DNA of 64,000 bases from Harmothoe impar (lineage: Eukaryota > Annelida > Polychaeta > Phyllodocida > Polynoidae). Shown here one piece after another: positions 11,270 to 22,653 of this stretch. Positions within the stretch are counted from its first letter, which is position 1, and every line of letters starts with the position of its first letter. The translations under genes and the position numbers were made by a program. The notes beneath the pieces were generated by a model. It ran no database searches. It was not told the DNA's origin and was given only the letters and a program-made list of their open reading frames with translations. The stretch is taken from positions 67,879,534 through 67,943,533 of the forward strand of contig OX381719.1 in NCBI GenBank assembly GCA_947462335.1, given 5' to 3'.

Positions 11270-11826
11270 TGGAAACCATGTTACGGGGTTTACTTTGGAA
11301 AAACTGCCTAGTATACTTGGACGACATCATCGTCTTCTGGGGTTCCGTGGAGGAAACTCTACAGAACCTCCAAGCTGTGCTGAAACGAATTTTATCATAC
11401 GGTCTGAAATTGAAACATTCAAAGTGCAAGCTTTTTAGGAAATCAGTGGAATACCTAGGTAGAATTGTTTCTGAACATGGCATCATGGCTAATCCTAATA
11501 AGATCAAAGTAGTACAGAACTGGCCTCGTCCGATGGACACGAAGGAGATACGCTCCTTCATTGGGTTTTGTTCATACTACAGAGATTTTATACCTGGATT
11601 CTCGAGAGTCGCAGCTCCCTTACAAGAGCTGATGATTGGAGAGAAGAAGGCTAAGGCTAAGATAGTCTGGTCTCCAGCCGCAGAACAGTCTTTCAGTGAG
11701 TTAAAGAGACTCTTGTTAGAAACACCTGTTTTGCACTACCCTGCACCTGTTGGTAAGTTCATCTTGGACACTGATGCTTCTAATACAAGTATTGGTGCTG
11801 CCTTGTCGCAGATCCAGGATGGGTGA
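11239..11826 (+). pseudogene. Gypsy pol: RT palm/thumb and start of RNase H
   Basis: The next frame carries the YLDDIIV catalytic box (YxDD intact), the thumb region LGRIVSEHGIMANPNKI, the connection FIGFCSYYRDFI, and the start of RNase H (ILDTDASNTSIGAALSQIQDG). An in-frame TGA at 11824-11826 interrupts RNase H; the same frame continues immediately after it. Confidence 0.9.
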
Positions 11827-12732
11827 GAAGTGCCGCTGGCATTTTCGTCCAACAGTTTAAGCAAAACACAACGTAACTACTGCACAACCAAGCGTGAACT
11901 CTTGGCAGTGGTGGTTTACACAAAAAAATACAGACATTTCCTATATGGTGGGAATTATCTCGTACGGACGGATCATTCATCTCTTCAGTGGCTCCTGAAC
12001 TTCAAGGACGCTGAGGGGATGATGGGTAGATGGTTGAACCACCTCTCTGAGTTTGGCATGACGAATGAGCATATCATACACAGGAGTGGAGTAGACCATG
12101 TGAATGCCGACAGCCTGTCCCGCTATCCTATCCGGAACTGTCACCGTGTAGACTGCCGAGACTGTGGGTCTCACAATGCAGTGATTGCGTCTGTGGGTAG
12201 GAAAGTTCCTAACTGGACGTTAAATCACTTGAAGGATGAGCAGCTTGCGGATCCGGCTATTTCGAGGGTGTACACCTTGAAGTTGTTGGTCCTGTCCAAG
12301 CCTGTTTGCCCCGCACTTTCACTGGAATGTAAAGAAGTTAGACAACTGTTAGCGCAGTGGGATAATCTTTTTATACGGAACAGTGTATTGTGCCGCTGGA
12401 GGGTGCAACCTGGCAGGAAAAGAACAGCTCAGTCTGTGGTGCCTTTGTCACTCAGACTACAGTTGCTCAATTACTGTCATGGCCACCAAACTTCAGCACA
12501 CTTTGGCAGACAACGAACTGAGGCAAAGATTAAGAGTAGATATTACTGGCCTGGTATGACTTTGGACATACGGAGTTGGGTGAAGCAATGTCCCCAATGC
12601 TGTTTATCAAAGCCTAGACCTGGCATGGGTAAGCTACCTCTAAGTCAAGAGCTATTCGGTGTTCGATTTGCCCGGATAGCTGTTGATATCATTAGTGGTT
12701 TCAACACGACCCCCGCGGGAATATCTGTATGA
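11827..12732 (+). pseudogene. Gypsy pol: RNase H remainder and integrase N-terminal domain
   Basis: RNase H continues with YCTTKRELLAVV and RTDHSSLQWLL. The HHCC zinc-binding domain of integrase follows (paired His in CHGHQTSAHFG, paired Cys in WVKQCPQC), then the first catalytic Asp region RIAVDIISGF. The frame ends at a TGA in a position where the integrase core should continue. Confidence 0.88.
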
Positions 12733-12851
12733 TGGTGGTACAGGACTACTATACCAAGTATGTCCAAGTATATCCGTTGGTAAATCATACAGCTGTTACC
12801 TGCGCAGAAGCACTTTTTGAGAATGGATCCTCACGTGGGGAGGTCCTTTAA
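12729..12851 (+). pseudogene. Gypsy integrase core, short frame-shifted segment
   Basis: Forty codons in a third register encode the middle of the integrase core (VVQDYYTKYVQVYPL, then ALFENGSSRGEVL). A frame change on each side separates it from its neighbours. Confidence 0.75.
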
Positions 12852-13651
12852 TGCTTCACTCCGACCAAGGTCGCGAGTTTGAATCTCAACTGTGGGCAGA
12901 GCTGTGTTGTAAAATACACATCTGCAAGATGCATACGAACCCCTATCGACCCCAATCGGATGGTATGGTGGAACGTTTCAATCGGACGTTGATCCAATGT
13001 CTCACGACAATGGTTAATGAGCACCGGGATGATTGGGATGAGCACGCTCGCTATATCTCCCATGCTTACAATGCTACCGAACATGCGTCGACGGGCTGTA
13101 CGCCTAATATGCTCGTAATGGGTGAAGACATAGTCACGCCTAGTGACATGGTCTATGGCGTGCAGGGACACCAGCTCGAGCAACCCTGTACAGTAATGTT
13201 TGTTGAGTCATTGGGCCAATCATTACGCGAGTCCTATGGAGTAGTAAGGGACAACTTGGAAAAATCTGCTACTTTGCAGAAGGTGGGCTATGACACGGGC
13301 CTCAAACTCCGCCAATTTAAGGTGGGGGATAAGGTCACAAGGTTTAGCACGCCTAATTCCAAAGTAAAGACTCTGTACTCCTGGGATGGTCCGCATACGG
13401 TTACTATGGTGGTGAGTGAAACTACTGGGACTCTCACTAAATCACATGTGGCTAGACTCAGACCTTGGTATGGGGTGCCATATATAGATGACGGTGAAGA
13501 TTCCCTCGGTGCTGGCACTGGTCCAGCACCAACCGACCCTAAGCTACCGAAGGTACCGAAGACAGGACCAACGGTCATACCGTCGGTACCGACGGTAGCA
13601 CGGAGAAGGGGTCGTCCAGGAAATTACCGATTGAACCGCAGTCGTGTGTAA
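12851..13651 (+). pseudogene. Gypsy integrase: second half of the core and C-terminal domain
   Basis: It contains LHSDQGREFES (second catalytic Asp) and RPQSDGMVERFNRTL (catalytic Glu), so the DDE set is present across the broken frames. A GPHT-like C-terminal module follows (WDGPHTVTMVVSETTG). It ends at a TAA produced by a further register change; the natural tail continues in the next entry. Confidence 0.88.
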
Positions 13652-13824
13652 CCAAGGCCAAGCGCGGTAGGCCTCGTAAAAAAAGGTCAGCTGTGCATAA
13701 AGGACTAACCGTAGACACCGGTAAACACAGCAATTTGACGCCGCCGGTGTCATCATTGTTGGACATACCGGTAGAAGGTCTGCGGAGGAGTGCACGTGTC
13801 AGAGAACGAGATAAAATTGTGTAA
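13597..13824 (+). pseudogene. Gypsy pol C-terminal tail with AT-hook-like motif
   Basis: In the -1 register the sequence reads on through KAKRGRPRKKRS, an AT-hook-like basic patch, to LRRSARVRERDKIV and a stop at 13822-13824. RRSxRxR near the end is common in Gypsy polyproteins. It is supported by continuity with the integrase end; the exact switch point is uncertain. Confidence 0.6.
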
Positions 13825-14230
13825 ACATTTTTTTCTTACCTTGTTGACGACAGTTAGCTGCTGGCTTCATTAAATTTCCATGGACAGTTCTGTATTGGGC
13901 CGGTGGTCATTGGCCCGGTACTCGATCACCAAAACACAACGAGAAGAGAAGGGTTATCCAGTGTGGTTATCCGTTGGAGGTAGAAAAGCACCTGTTCAGG
14001 GCGGGCGGCTGGCTTTGCCGATTAATTCTAAGTATGGGATTAGTTTTGACCACATATCGCTTAGAAACACGCTGCTATGTTATATCCTCTAACGCCGGTA
14101 TATCATACCCGGGTTTTTCCTGTGGCTCGGCCACGAAATGGTAAACAACAGTGAACGTTCCCACCGTCGGATATGCCGGCGTGGGAAGGGCACTGCCCGC
14201 GTCACCTGATCGATTTCTCGCGCCAAATGA
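13825..14230 (+). other. spacer after pol, no LTR found
   Basis: About 400 bp between the pol stop and the following ORF. A purine run (gagaagagaaggg, about 13940) could be a polypurine tract, but no TG...CA LTR copy follows it. Confidence 0.5.
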
Positions 14231-15063
14231 GCCGTGAGAAATTGGGTCACCTCGGCGCGTCTTTGGGACGGGGATGACCAGGTACTCGAGTCTGACACTG
14301 ACATGGTCACCTCCGGTGCTCCAACCGTCGGTACAGGCTCGGTTTCTGTAGCAGCAGAGCCTAACCCTGAGGGGTCTGGCAATGTTGTTCCGAAAACGGA
14401 ACCTGGTCTGGGTGGTACTGGTGGTACCATCCAGGAGGAGAACCCTGCTGGGGGATCTTCTCCGAAACCCGACGGTGCTAAGGCTAATGAACCGACGGGC
14501 CCTGATGGTGATTCATCTGACGGGTCGACGGTTCGAGCCAAGACCAAACGGAAGCAAAGGCACAAGAGGAGGATTATTTCTTCCCCTGAAACCCCAGCTA
14601 CTGAAGAGGTCGCACCTACTGAGGCTGATAGGCTCAAAGCTATTGCTGAGAGAGTAGCCGTGGCGGAAGCCGAAGGCTGGTCGATCGCAGAAAGCAGGGC
14701 CAATCGACGCCTCCGCGCAAAGGCAGCGCATGTTTGTTTGAACCTGAGTCTCGGTGACGATGACCAGAAGAACCTGAGCCTTGCTGACCTAGTTCAGGAG
14801 AATGGCAAGATGGCTCTTCCACCGTCTCACACGGCAGAAGGTTCAGATGACGAAGACTGGTTGTCTGGTGATTCCCATCCCATTGACTGGTACCTAGTGT
14901 ACATCAGGGCAGTGCTGGAGGGGAACAAACCAAACATCCACAAGTCATGCCGCACCAAGCTGAGATATGCTTGGAGGAACTACGTGCCAGGGGATCCCTG
15001 CCCGTATGTTCGCTGCCAGCGCCTGAAAGGGACAGCTACAGCAGCAAAACGGTGGCCAGACTT
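14231..15063 (+). CDS. unassigned ORF after pol, cut by assembly gap
   Basis: This frame stays open for 277 codons after a TGA at 14228-14230 and runs into the gap. It has no early ATG in a good context; in-frame Met codons occur further in. The first 100 residues are rich in G, P, T, S and E, then a basic patch (KRKQRHKRR) and an A/E/R-rich helix (LKAIAERVAVAEAEGWSIAE). The Cys-containing C-terminal part (YAWRNYVPGDPCPYVRCQR) is the least low-complexity piece. No domain was recognised. Its position and similar base composition (recurrent ccgtcggtac) suggest a third ORF of the Gypsy element, but it lacks the signal peptide and membrane anchor of an envelope protein. It could also be host coding sequence, since the far side of the gap carries a good splice donor. 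Confidence 0.5.
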
Positions 15064-15263
15064 NNNNNNNNNNNNNNNNNNNNNNNNNNNNNNNNNNNNN
15101 NNNNNNNNNNNNNNNNNNNNNNNNNNNNNNNNNNNNNNNNNNNNNNNNNNNNNNNNNNNNNNNNNNNNNNNNNNNNNNNNNNNNNNNNNNNNNNNNNNNN
15201 NNNNNNNNNNNNNNNNNNNNNNNNNNNNNNNNNNNNNNNNNNNNNNNNNNNNNNNNNNNNNNN
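15064..15263. other. assembly gap (200 N)
   Basis: Exactly 200 unknown bases, probably a fixed-size placeholder. The element's missing 3' LTR may lie here. Confidence 0.99.
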
Positions 15264-15824
15264 AACGGAGCAGGTAAGTTGTTTCATTTCATCAATTTCA
15301 CCATTTCTGCTCCAGCCTGTCTCGCCCTGCCTACACATGTTAGCTTTCTTTATAAACACTAGATGTGACTGCAGAGGGGTCAAGAGGGACCTGGCGACCT
15401 GGCCTGTTTTCCAGGCGACCTGGTCCTGGAACAGTGACCTGGTGACTTTTGGACAAATTTGGTTTTCGAAAATAGTCCAAAAAGGCGACCTGGTGCCCTT
15501 CATTTCGGCGACTTTCGGCGACTTTCCGACCTTAAGGGGGACCCCGCTACAAACGTTAGCTTTCTTTATAAAAAAGACAAAGGTCCACGCGTTTTGGTAT
15601 GTAGCCTCGGTGCTTTCACGAGTAGAAGGTGAGGCCGTAATTCTGTGCCCCCAAATCTAGATTAATTATCATCTGTAGGCCTATCACTGCAGTCTATCGA
15701 CGGTGCAAGTATACAGACAGGGCTGCTTATAGTGGCTACCCCGAACCCCCCTTTTCTTAATATGATAGTAATATAACACTTTTTTTTTGTTAACTGGGGG
15801 ACCCATGTTCTGCACTCTACCCTT
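15264..15824. other. non-coding, with local direct repeats
   Basis: It opens with aacggagcag|gtaagt, a strong plus-strand donor context at 15274. The motif gttagctttctttataaa occurs twice (about 15338 and 15555), and gcgacctgg/gcgactttc motifs recur at 15393-15525. No gene was recognised. Confidence 0.5.
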
Positions 15825-16213
15825 AATTAGTTGGGCCGGTTACTACGTTTCTAGGGTTACGTTTTCACGTAACCACGCACGGACGCCATACTGTCCCGGG
15901 TACACTTTTGACTGCGTCAGAACGGGAGGCGCCGTTCAATCTCTAATTTCTTCAAATATCTGACCAGTGTGGGATTTCTTTTAATACTGCTGAAAGTGAT
16001 GGTACCCCCCATTATTGTGTGCGAGCCATTAAGCATTTAGAGCAAAATCATGGTCATAATCGACCATTCAAGTATCGCAGGGTGCCAGTGTAAACCCTTC
16101 AAAGCACAGAGCAGAGAGCACAGGCGACGACACTGTACCCGGGCCAATATGGCGGCCGTGCCTGGTAACGTCAAAGCGTAACCCTAGATACGTGGTTTTC
16201 GGCCCAACGAATT
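15825..16213. mobile_element. foldback/MITE-like element with about 76-bp TIRs
   Basis: The left end AATTAGTTGGGCCG and right end CGGCCCAACGAATT are complementary and pairing continues inward through ctagggttacg to the cccggg ends of the arms with scattered mismatches. The central part is about 240 bp with no ORF. No clear target duplication is seen. Confidence 0.85.
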
Positions 16214-16389
16214 GATTCTAATAGCAACATCTGTGACTAAAGGTGTGCTGTAACCCGGTAAGTATTTAAAGGGAAAATTTTATGTTTTCTTGTCAGAACA
16301 AGGAAAGCCCTTGACTTTGGTCTCTGTTCCTAAAACTCACGGTACTACCATAATTATTGGGCTTCAACTGCTAGGTTGGGATCTGCGTC

Positions 16390-16600
16390 ATAGGGCACCT
16401 AAGTAGGTCACATGGACACGTGAGAAAAAAAAATCAGGGTACACCCCCATTATCCCTCGCAAGCTTGAAGGATGGGCGAAAATGTTGTTCTCCATATATC
16501 TCCACTAATAAGGGGAATTGAGCTTTAAAATCTCAGATCTGGGACTTATTTAGGCGACCTTTGATACCTGCATGTAATTTTAGTTAGAGAAAAAACCTCA
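16390..16600. repeat. degenerate copy of the 23.7-kb MITE family, inverted
   Basis: The block around aaggatgggcgaaaatgttg to ctcagatctggg matches the reverse complement of about 23780-23880. The outer end (atagggcacctaagtaggtc) resembles the TIR of that element. Confidence 0.65.
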
Positions 16601-17130
16601 TATGGTGGCTCTAAAAGGGTTACACTCCATTGGAAGTGTATCAGCCCCATAGGATGGCCCTAGACCCCTAATTCGACATGGCGACATGGCCTTTTCTTAA
16701 ATTCGACATGCGACATGAGGCCTAGTGACATGCGACATGAGGCTTAAAATCATAGTGACATGGGACATGGACAGTTCTTAAAATCGACATGGGACATGAG
16801 CATTTTTTAGCGACATAGACATGCGACATGGCCATTTCTTAAAACCGACATGCGACATGGGGACCCCCCCATCAAGGGCCCCCATAGGGTCAGTATGATG
16901 CTTGAATGCAACACTGACTAGTCACTTGCCAGGGCTGCATTTATGCATCATGACCACTAGAGGCATGATGCATTAATGCACACAGTTACACTTCTTTGGA
17001 AGTGTATCAACCCTGTAGGGTCAGCATGATGCTTGAATGCAACACTGACTAGTTGATTTACTAGGGCTGCAATCATGCATCATGACAACCAAAGGCATTA
17101 GTTCACTCAGGGCCCTTATGGGGTTAAATT
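16600..17130. repeat. 145-bp satellite family copies interrupted by a gacatg array
   Basis: Two degenerate copies of the tgcttgaatgcaacactgac ... ggctgcatttatgcatcatg unit occur at about 16880-17110. At 16670-16865 many gacatg/gcgacatg units, partly as cgacatgcgacatg, interrupt a flanking piece of the same family. Confidence 0.8.
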
Positions 17131-17263
17131 TCCCCCTCCCCACTGAAGCATCTCCCCCTTACCTCTCAGGGCAAACACCCACATCCCTATATATTAACCT
17201 TAAATTGGTCAATTAACAGAAATAATAACACACACCACAAGTTATAGGAAGCAAGACATTCAG

Positions 17264-17269
17264 TTTATT
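17264..17269 (-). promoter_or_regulatory. candidate polyadenylation signal, distal
   Basis: tttatt on the plus strand is AATAAA on the minus strand, in the right orientation for DIP2. Confidence 0.5.
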
Positions 17270-19717
17270 ATTAAGAGGAGTTCACTTTTATATCATACAT
17301 ATCTGACACAGGTTTTTGTTGCTTACATAATAGTACTGCTGTCTGGGTTTTGTTCCTCACATAAAATTAAGCTGTAAAGGCAGTTGTGTCACCTGGTGGG
17401 AAATGCTGCAAACACTGGCCACATAGGGGTCAGAGTTGACATCACTTCCTCTATAGTGTCCATAACATGACTGCAAATGAATTATTTCTTCCCCCTAACT
17501 AGCAAAATGATCACATTGAAATGAAGATGCTCAAGTAGTTTGTGACAATAAGTGTACTAGGCTGCAGTGGGGCGGTGTGTGACTGGATGTTGGTGTGCTA
17601 CCAGGTAGCCGGCAGTCTGTACGGGCCCCACATGGCGGCCGAGGTGCGACTCTCCTCTCTCAGTACAGCAGCCACCATACATGCACCATCATGTAGATAT
17701 AGATAACAAACTCACAGACACACAACCCACCAAACAGGCAGAACATGTCACCTCATTATGTGCCACATACAAAACAGGTCTGTTAACTGCATAGATTGAC
17801 AACAGACACAAGAATAATGCTGCTTCAATCTTTCATGATAATGTAGACAAATGAAACACAAACTAGTGGTCCCCCCAAAACCTTTTTTTCTTTAGAATTT
17901 CACTATTATGCTTTCACAATCATAACTATTTCAGTGGAAAGGAGAGAAAAGGAAAATGTTGACTGGCGTCATTCACTCTCCCTGATAATCACGGCGAGAA
18001 AAACATAAACAATATATGAACAACAGTAACCCCCCTCCCATTTCTCATGCCATAAGCAATATGAATATATAAAAAAAACAAGGAAAATAAATAAAAAAAG
18101 ATGATGGTGATGACGACACTGGAATTCACGAACAGAAAGTGTGCCCAAGCAGCATGAGCCGCTGGCGGTGCTGGCTGCAAACTTATTCAGCTACCACTTG
18201 GGACCACCGTCACTACAGCAGCTACAGCAGCACAGGGACTGGTGGGGCTCAGTAGTAGTCGGCTGACAAGTTGGCAGTTATACAGCGGTGACATTGTGTC
18301 CTGTCACCGGCAGTGACAACAAACTGCACTCACCCTGCTCCACTTTCATTCACATTGTTATTGTCTTAGTATTAACTGTAATAATCAGTGTATAACCTAG
18401 TTAAAACCACGTCCTTCGATGCTGGGACTCGAGTTTCTCTACAATAGGACAAAGTCTATACAAAAAGGTACGGTAATATAAAACGCCCGTTGTCATCGCA
18501 CCCAGGCTCAGTCATTCCTCCTACCCCAAGGAGCAGCACAGGGCGGCCTCCCCTCCTAACCCAGCGTGTTTGGAGCTAGGCTGACATCTTGGCACTACTT
18601 GTCTTGATAGATAGACACCAGTTTGAAACGGAATACCAAAATAGTTTTTAAACATTTAGAGATGATAGCAGACCTGATCTAAATTCAACTTGATATGACT
18701 ATGGTCATCAGTTATTGCCTAATTTCAGTGTTTCTTGTGTTTTAAATTAGATATCTGGGTGTTAAGGGTTAACAACCGGCCCTGAAGTGCTCCACTGTCC
18801 CCTACAGACCACTCACCGTTTCACGTATATATAAGTCGCTTCACTTTGCCCTTATGAGCCCTCGGAACAACAATAGTCTATGTACACTCTATACATTTAC
18901 ACACAGTTTTAGATATCGTAAGTTGAGACACACACAAAAGAACTAATTCTTCTCCTCGCAGACAGATAAACTTGCTTAGGGTGGACACTGACAGAAGGTT
19001 TCCATAACACATTCACTTCCATTTACCCTCCCCCTATTCCTGTTATAAACAAACACCACTAGACCTTACAGGCCTATTACAGTAGAACCTCCTGTCATTA
19101 TCCTAGTAGAGGCAGTGCCTATGGAGAATGATTATATATAGATCCTCGTTCTGTGCTACCTCCGTATAATGACTGTAACACCGAAGGAGGACACTCAATG
19201 TTTTAGAAGCATGCCTCAAACATCTTTACCATGAAACATTTATATATATATATATCCTAAATATGAACTTTTCAATGAAGCCCCACAAGTTGGGGTTTAA
19301 TGTCAATAATAGAATCCTCAGCAGCTACCAATCAGAATGTAGGTAGCATGTGTATGCAGCCAATCAGAATGCTGGTAACAAATGGGGTTTGTCGGCAGGC
19401 AGATACATATAACTGATACTTGATACAGACCCTCTGTATACCAATACCAGTCTGTTACAGCTGTGTGATCCATAGCCCCCTCCCCACCCCACATTGCCTG
19501 TCATGGCAACAAATAACAGATTAATCAGAATGTGCTGAGTATGTCTTGTGTACTGACAGTGGTTGTTACACAAGCACACACCTCAATAGTTTACTTTATC
19601 CTGTCTACTCAATTAAGACATTGTCCAATATCAGATGAGGGAATGTCATGTCAAAGTTATATAGTACATTCCTAATCACATTTTATGGGACTTTTAATTG
19701 GTAAAGTTAGCAATTCC

Positions 19718-19723
19718 TTTATT
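19718..19723 (-). promoter_or_regulatory. candidate polyadenylation signal, proximal
   Basis: AATAAA on the minus strand, about 1.6 kb after the DIP2 stop; a possible alternative transcript end. Confidence 0.35.
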
Positions 19724-20829
19724 TGTTAATCCAGAAGAAAACAGAAGAAAGCTGGCCAGAAATGAGCATGTGTTGCAAGATAAGACAAGCTTGGATTTAT
19801 ATGTATGTGTTGCCTACCCATGGGTACTTAAATTGTAAAAACTCCTCAGTCCAATAAGTTCTACTTCAATGTTTCACAACCACTACCACCAGATGGCACT
19901 TGACATGGTAGTTTGTGTGTTCTCCACCAGATGGCAACCTGAAGCAGTTAGATATAATACATGCAGACATGCTGGGGTGGTCGGCGGTAAGGGTGTGACT
20001 ACCTAATACCTACTTCCCCCAGACACAGGGGGGCGGTCAGCATTAACCGCTGTACACCACCCCCAGCAGGGTGCTTGTCTCCTGTAGTACACTAATACAC
20101 ATGTACATCAGGCGGCGCCACAGTACAAAACCACACAGCGGCAGCCATCTTTAATGCTATAAATAATGGGATTCTTCCAGTCTATGATACACAAACCTTC
20201 TCCTATGATGCCCAACAACAAATGACCTGGACTATGTCATTCCATGCTTCTTTTACAAACTTTCCTCTCACCTAACAGGTTATATAATTTGTATACAATG
20301 GTACAATGTTCATATCTATGAGCGTCCCTCCGATACTAAGACTAATATCGGTAAGAACAAACCTGAAAACTTGTTGGCCGCTTTTAAACAGGGGCAGACA
20401 AGGCTTGCATCTGGGTAATACTCTGACAGATGCAGACCACTCTATGGGAGGAATGATATATTCAGCTAGAGTTCAAACAACTTTTACGTCCATTTCTCTT
20501 CTATCAATTTCAATACTCCTAAAGCAATAGCTTGACCTCATGAATGATAATGCTTTCTTGGAAATTGTTCAATTTACCGGTGTGGATATAAGATTCTAAC
20601 CTCGCCTTTTCTCAGTTTTTCATTCTGCCATTGTAAACCATTTTCCATGGGATTATTTTTTTGCAATAATTAGAAATGTTCTTTGACCTGGAAAAAGTCC
20701 TTCAGGGTGTGCCTCTTTGTGAGGATCACCGTCCACTTACCGACCCCTTCTCATTCCTGTGACCAGCATTGTCCAACCAAGGTGTGGATCCATTCAGGTT
20801 GTACGTGACACGCAGTCAGAGGTAGCCAA

Positions 20830-21115
20830 TACAGACTCAGAGCTAGCCCAGCGTGAGCCCACACAGACTTAGAGCTAGCCCAGCGTGAGCCCACACAGAC
20901 TCAGAGCTAGCCCAGCATGGACCCACACAGAGCTAGCCCAGTGTGAGCCCACACAGACACAGAGCTAGCCCAGTGTGAGCCCACATAGACTCAGAGCTAG
21001 CCTGGCATGAGCCCACACAGTCAGACCTAGCCCAGTGTGAGCCCACACAGACTCAGAGCTAGCCCAGTGTGAGCCCACACAGACTGGGAGCTAGCCCAGT
21101 TTGAGCTCAGTGTGT
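20830..21115. repeat. 32-bp minisatellite, about eight copies
   Basis: The unit is gtgagcccacacagactcag plus agctagcccagc, with some shortened copies. It lies about 190 bp past the DIP2 stop, inside the predicted 3' UTR. Confidence 0.9.
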
Positions 21116-21301
21116 ACACTGTTGTCAGGGTGTATCCACATGAGTGGCTGTCTGTACCAGTCTGCTGGCAGTGCAGGAAGGTGTCCTTTGTTGTTGTTGG
21201 TGTGCCGCTGCGGCAGGGCTGTGTAGTAGATTATATGTATATATGTATAATTATATGGCTATGTACACTGGTGTGAAGCATCGACCTAACAGTGCAGCAG
21301 C

Positions 21302-21554
21302 CTACATGTTGTAGGCCACGTAGATGGGGTCAAGTTGGTCTGCAAGGAAGCCGTCTCGAAGATGCATCCTCTGTTTCTCACCACGAGAGTTGATGGGGAC
21401 CACGCCTGGGTCCACCACCACCACCACACCCACAATCAGGTAATGTTCCTCAAGCACAACGTTGGTTACCAAGGGAACCAAATCCAGAGCCTCGTTCTCA
21501 TGTCCATCCAGCTCCACCACCACGACAAGAAGGTTCGTCCACGTGAACACCGCA
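21302..21554 (-). CDS. DIP2: DIP2 last coding exon
   Basis: Encodes AVFTWTNLLVVVVELDGHEN, VVVVVDPGVVPINSRGEKQR and ends QLDPIYVAYNM with TAG at 21302-21304. This terminus is almost invariant in animal DIP2 and is the strongest single piece of evidence for the gene. Confidence 0.98.
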
Positions 21555-21729
21555 CTGAAACAAAACAACACAGTGGTTTAGAGCTATGTGTACAGCATTG
21601 CACTGACAGATCAACAGAGTTCATATGTACAGGCCTATTCTACTATCCCAATGATGTGCAACATAAAGCACACTGCAAATATCAGCATAAACATCGTATA
21701 ATATGAACTATTTGTATAGTAAGGCTTAC

Positions 21730-21853
21730 CACTCGCAGATCTTGCGGTGGCAGCGGAGGACGCTGTTTTCTATGTCGATCGGGTGGTAGCGCATTCCACG
21801 CAGCATCACAGTCTCATCCAGGGCTCCTACCACAAAGATGGCGTCGTGACGAC
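21730..21853 (-). CDS. DIP2: DIP2 exon 23
   Basis: Encodes RHDAIFVVGALDETVMLRGM and YHPIDIENSVLRCHRKICE. Ends two bases into Cys; donor GTAAGC. Confidence 0.96.
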
Positions 21854-22048
21854 CTAATGGAGGAGAAACATGGGAGCGTTTAAGTGGCTGATAAATGTAC
21901 ACCAGTCTACAGTATGTTCTGCCATCTAGATGTACAGCAGTTGTATAATGCGGGTTAGAGTCAATGTTAGGGGCATTTACCATATTCTAGATGTAAAGCC
22001 TGAATAACCATGTATCTAGATGTATTCCAATATATAGAGTATACTGAC

Positions 22049-22223
22049 CTCCGTCTGACTGGGTCATCTCGGTCCTGCGTATAAACCCAAGGTAGCCGGT
22101 ACGTGCGTATGTGGTGTGCACATCTCCTGTTGCCAGCCGGGCCTCGAAGTGGTCGGCGTGCAGGGAGTCGTCGCCGTATATTGTGTAGTACCCGCTGGCA
22201 TTCTGTGGGCTGCTTACCCAGAT
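22049..22223 (-). CDS. DIP2: DIP2 exon 22
   Basis: Encodes IWVSSPQNASGYYTIYGDDS and the A8-like RTGYLGFIRRTEM of the second domain. Ends one base into Gly; donor GTCAGT. Confidence 0.96.
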
Positions 22224-22417
22224 CTACAACATGAGGGGTCAGTGTTACAGCATCAATACACAAGGAGTTCTTCATCATTAGACATGGTTTGTAAATCAGT
22301 CTTTTAGCATTGAGATATGCAGTGCTTCATTATTAGAAGAGCACTGAGATATTAACCCCAGCATTAGGAGTACATATGAAATTAATTGACATCCCCCTCT
22401 CTTCATAGCATACTTAC

Positions 22418-22492
22418 CTCTCCAAGATGTGAATCTGCACATTGTCCTTTCGTTTCTGGGTTCGCAATTACTACGTTTACCCCAGGCAAAAG
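22418..22492 (-). CDS. DIP2: DIP2 exon 21
   Basis: Encodes LLPGVNVVIANPETKGQCAD and SHLGE in 25 codons. Phase 0 both ends; donor GTAAGT. Confidence 0.96.
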
Positions 22493-22653
22493 CTGCAAAA
22501 GGAAAATGGACCACTCATGAGGACGTACCAAAAGTAGCATCATAGACACACAAGATTACACAATATAATGTGAACTGCAGAAGCACTGACAACATAACAA
22601 TTTGATACACACAGGTTGGCACACTATAATGCCAAGACAGAAGAAGTGCATAC

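Larger units (their letters stand above)
6871..15063 (+). mobile_element. degenerate Ty3/Gypsy LTR retrotransposon, 3' end not visible
   Basis: Order on the plus strand is 5' LTR, primer site, gag (with CCHC zinc knuckle), protease, RT, RNase H, integrase and a basic C-terminal tail. Integrase after RNase H is the Ty3/Gypsy (Metaviridae) arrangement, which rules out Ty1/Copia. Recognisable coding ends at 13824. An extra ORF (14231-15063) may belong to the element. No copy of the 5' LTR occurs anywhere downstream, so the 3' LTR is lost or lies in the assembly gap starting at 15064. The reading frame is broken at about 8665, 9300-9350, 11240-11270, 11824 (in-frame TGA), 12720-12730, 12850 and 13560-13650. 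This is an old, inactive copy, unless some breaks are sequencing errors. Confidence 0.92.
17245..21301 (-). other. probable DIP2 3' untranslated region
   Basis: About 4 kb after the DIP2 stop holds no other gene on either strand and ends near an AATAAA on the minus strand. A second candidate signal lies at 19718-19723, so a shorter UTR is possible. It contains a 32-bp minisatellite (20830-21115) and a short TA repeat near 19242. Extent is inferred from the polyadenylation signals. Confidence 0.5.

Noticed and set aside
14089..14703. 204-codon minus-strand ORF
   Set aside because: It is the antisense shadow of the GC-rich plus-strand ORF at 14231-15063; its composition is low-complexity and it lacks supporting context.
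20830..21115. CRISPR-like regular repeats
   Set aside because: Units are contiguous with no unique spacers, and the context is a eukaryotic gene.
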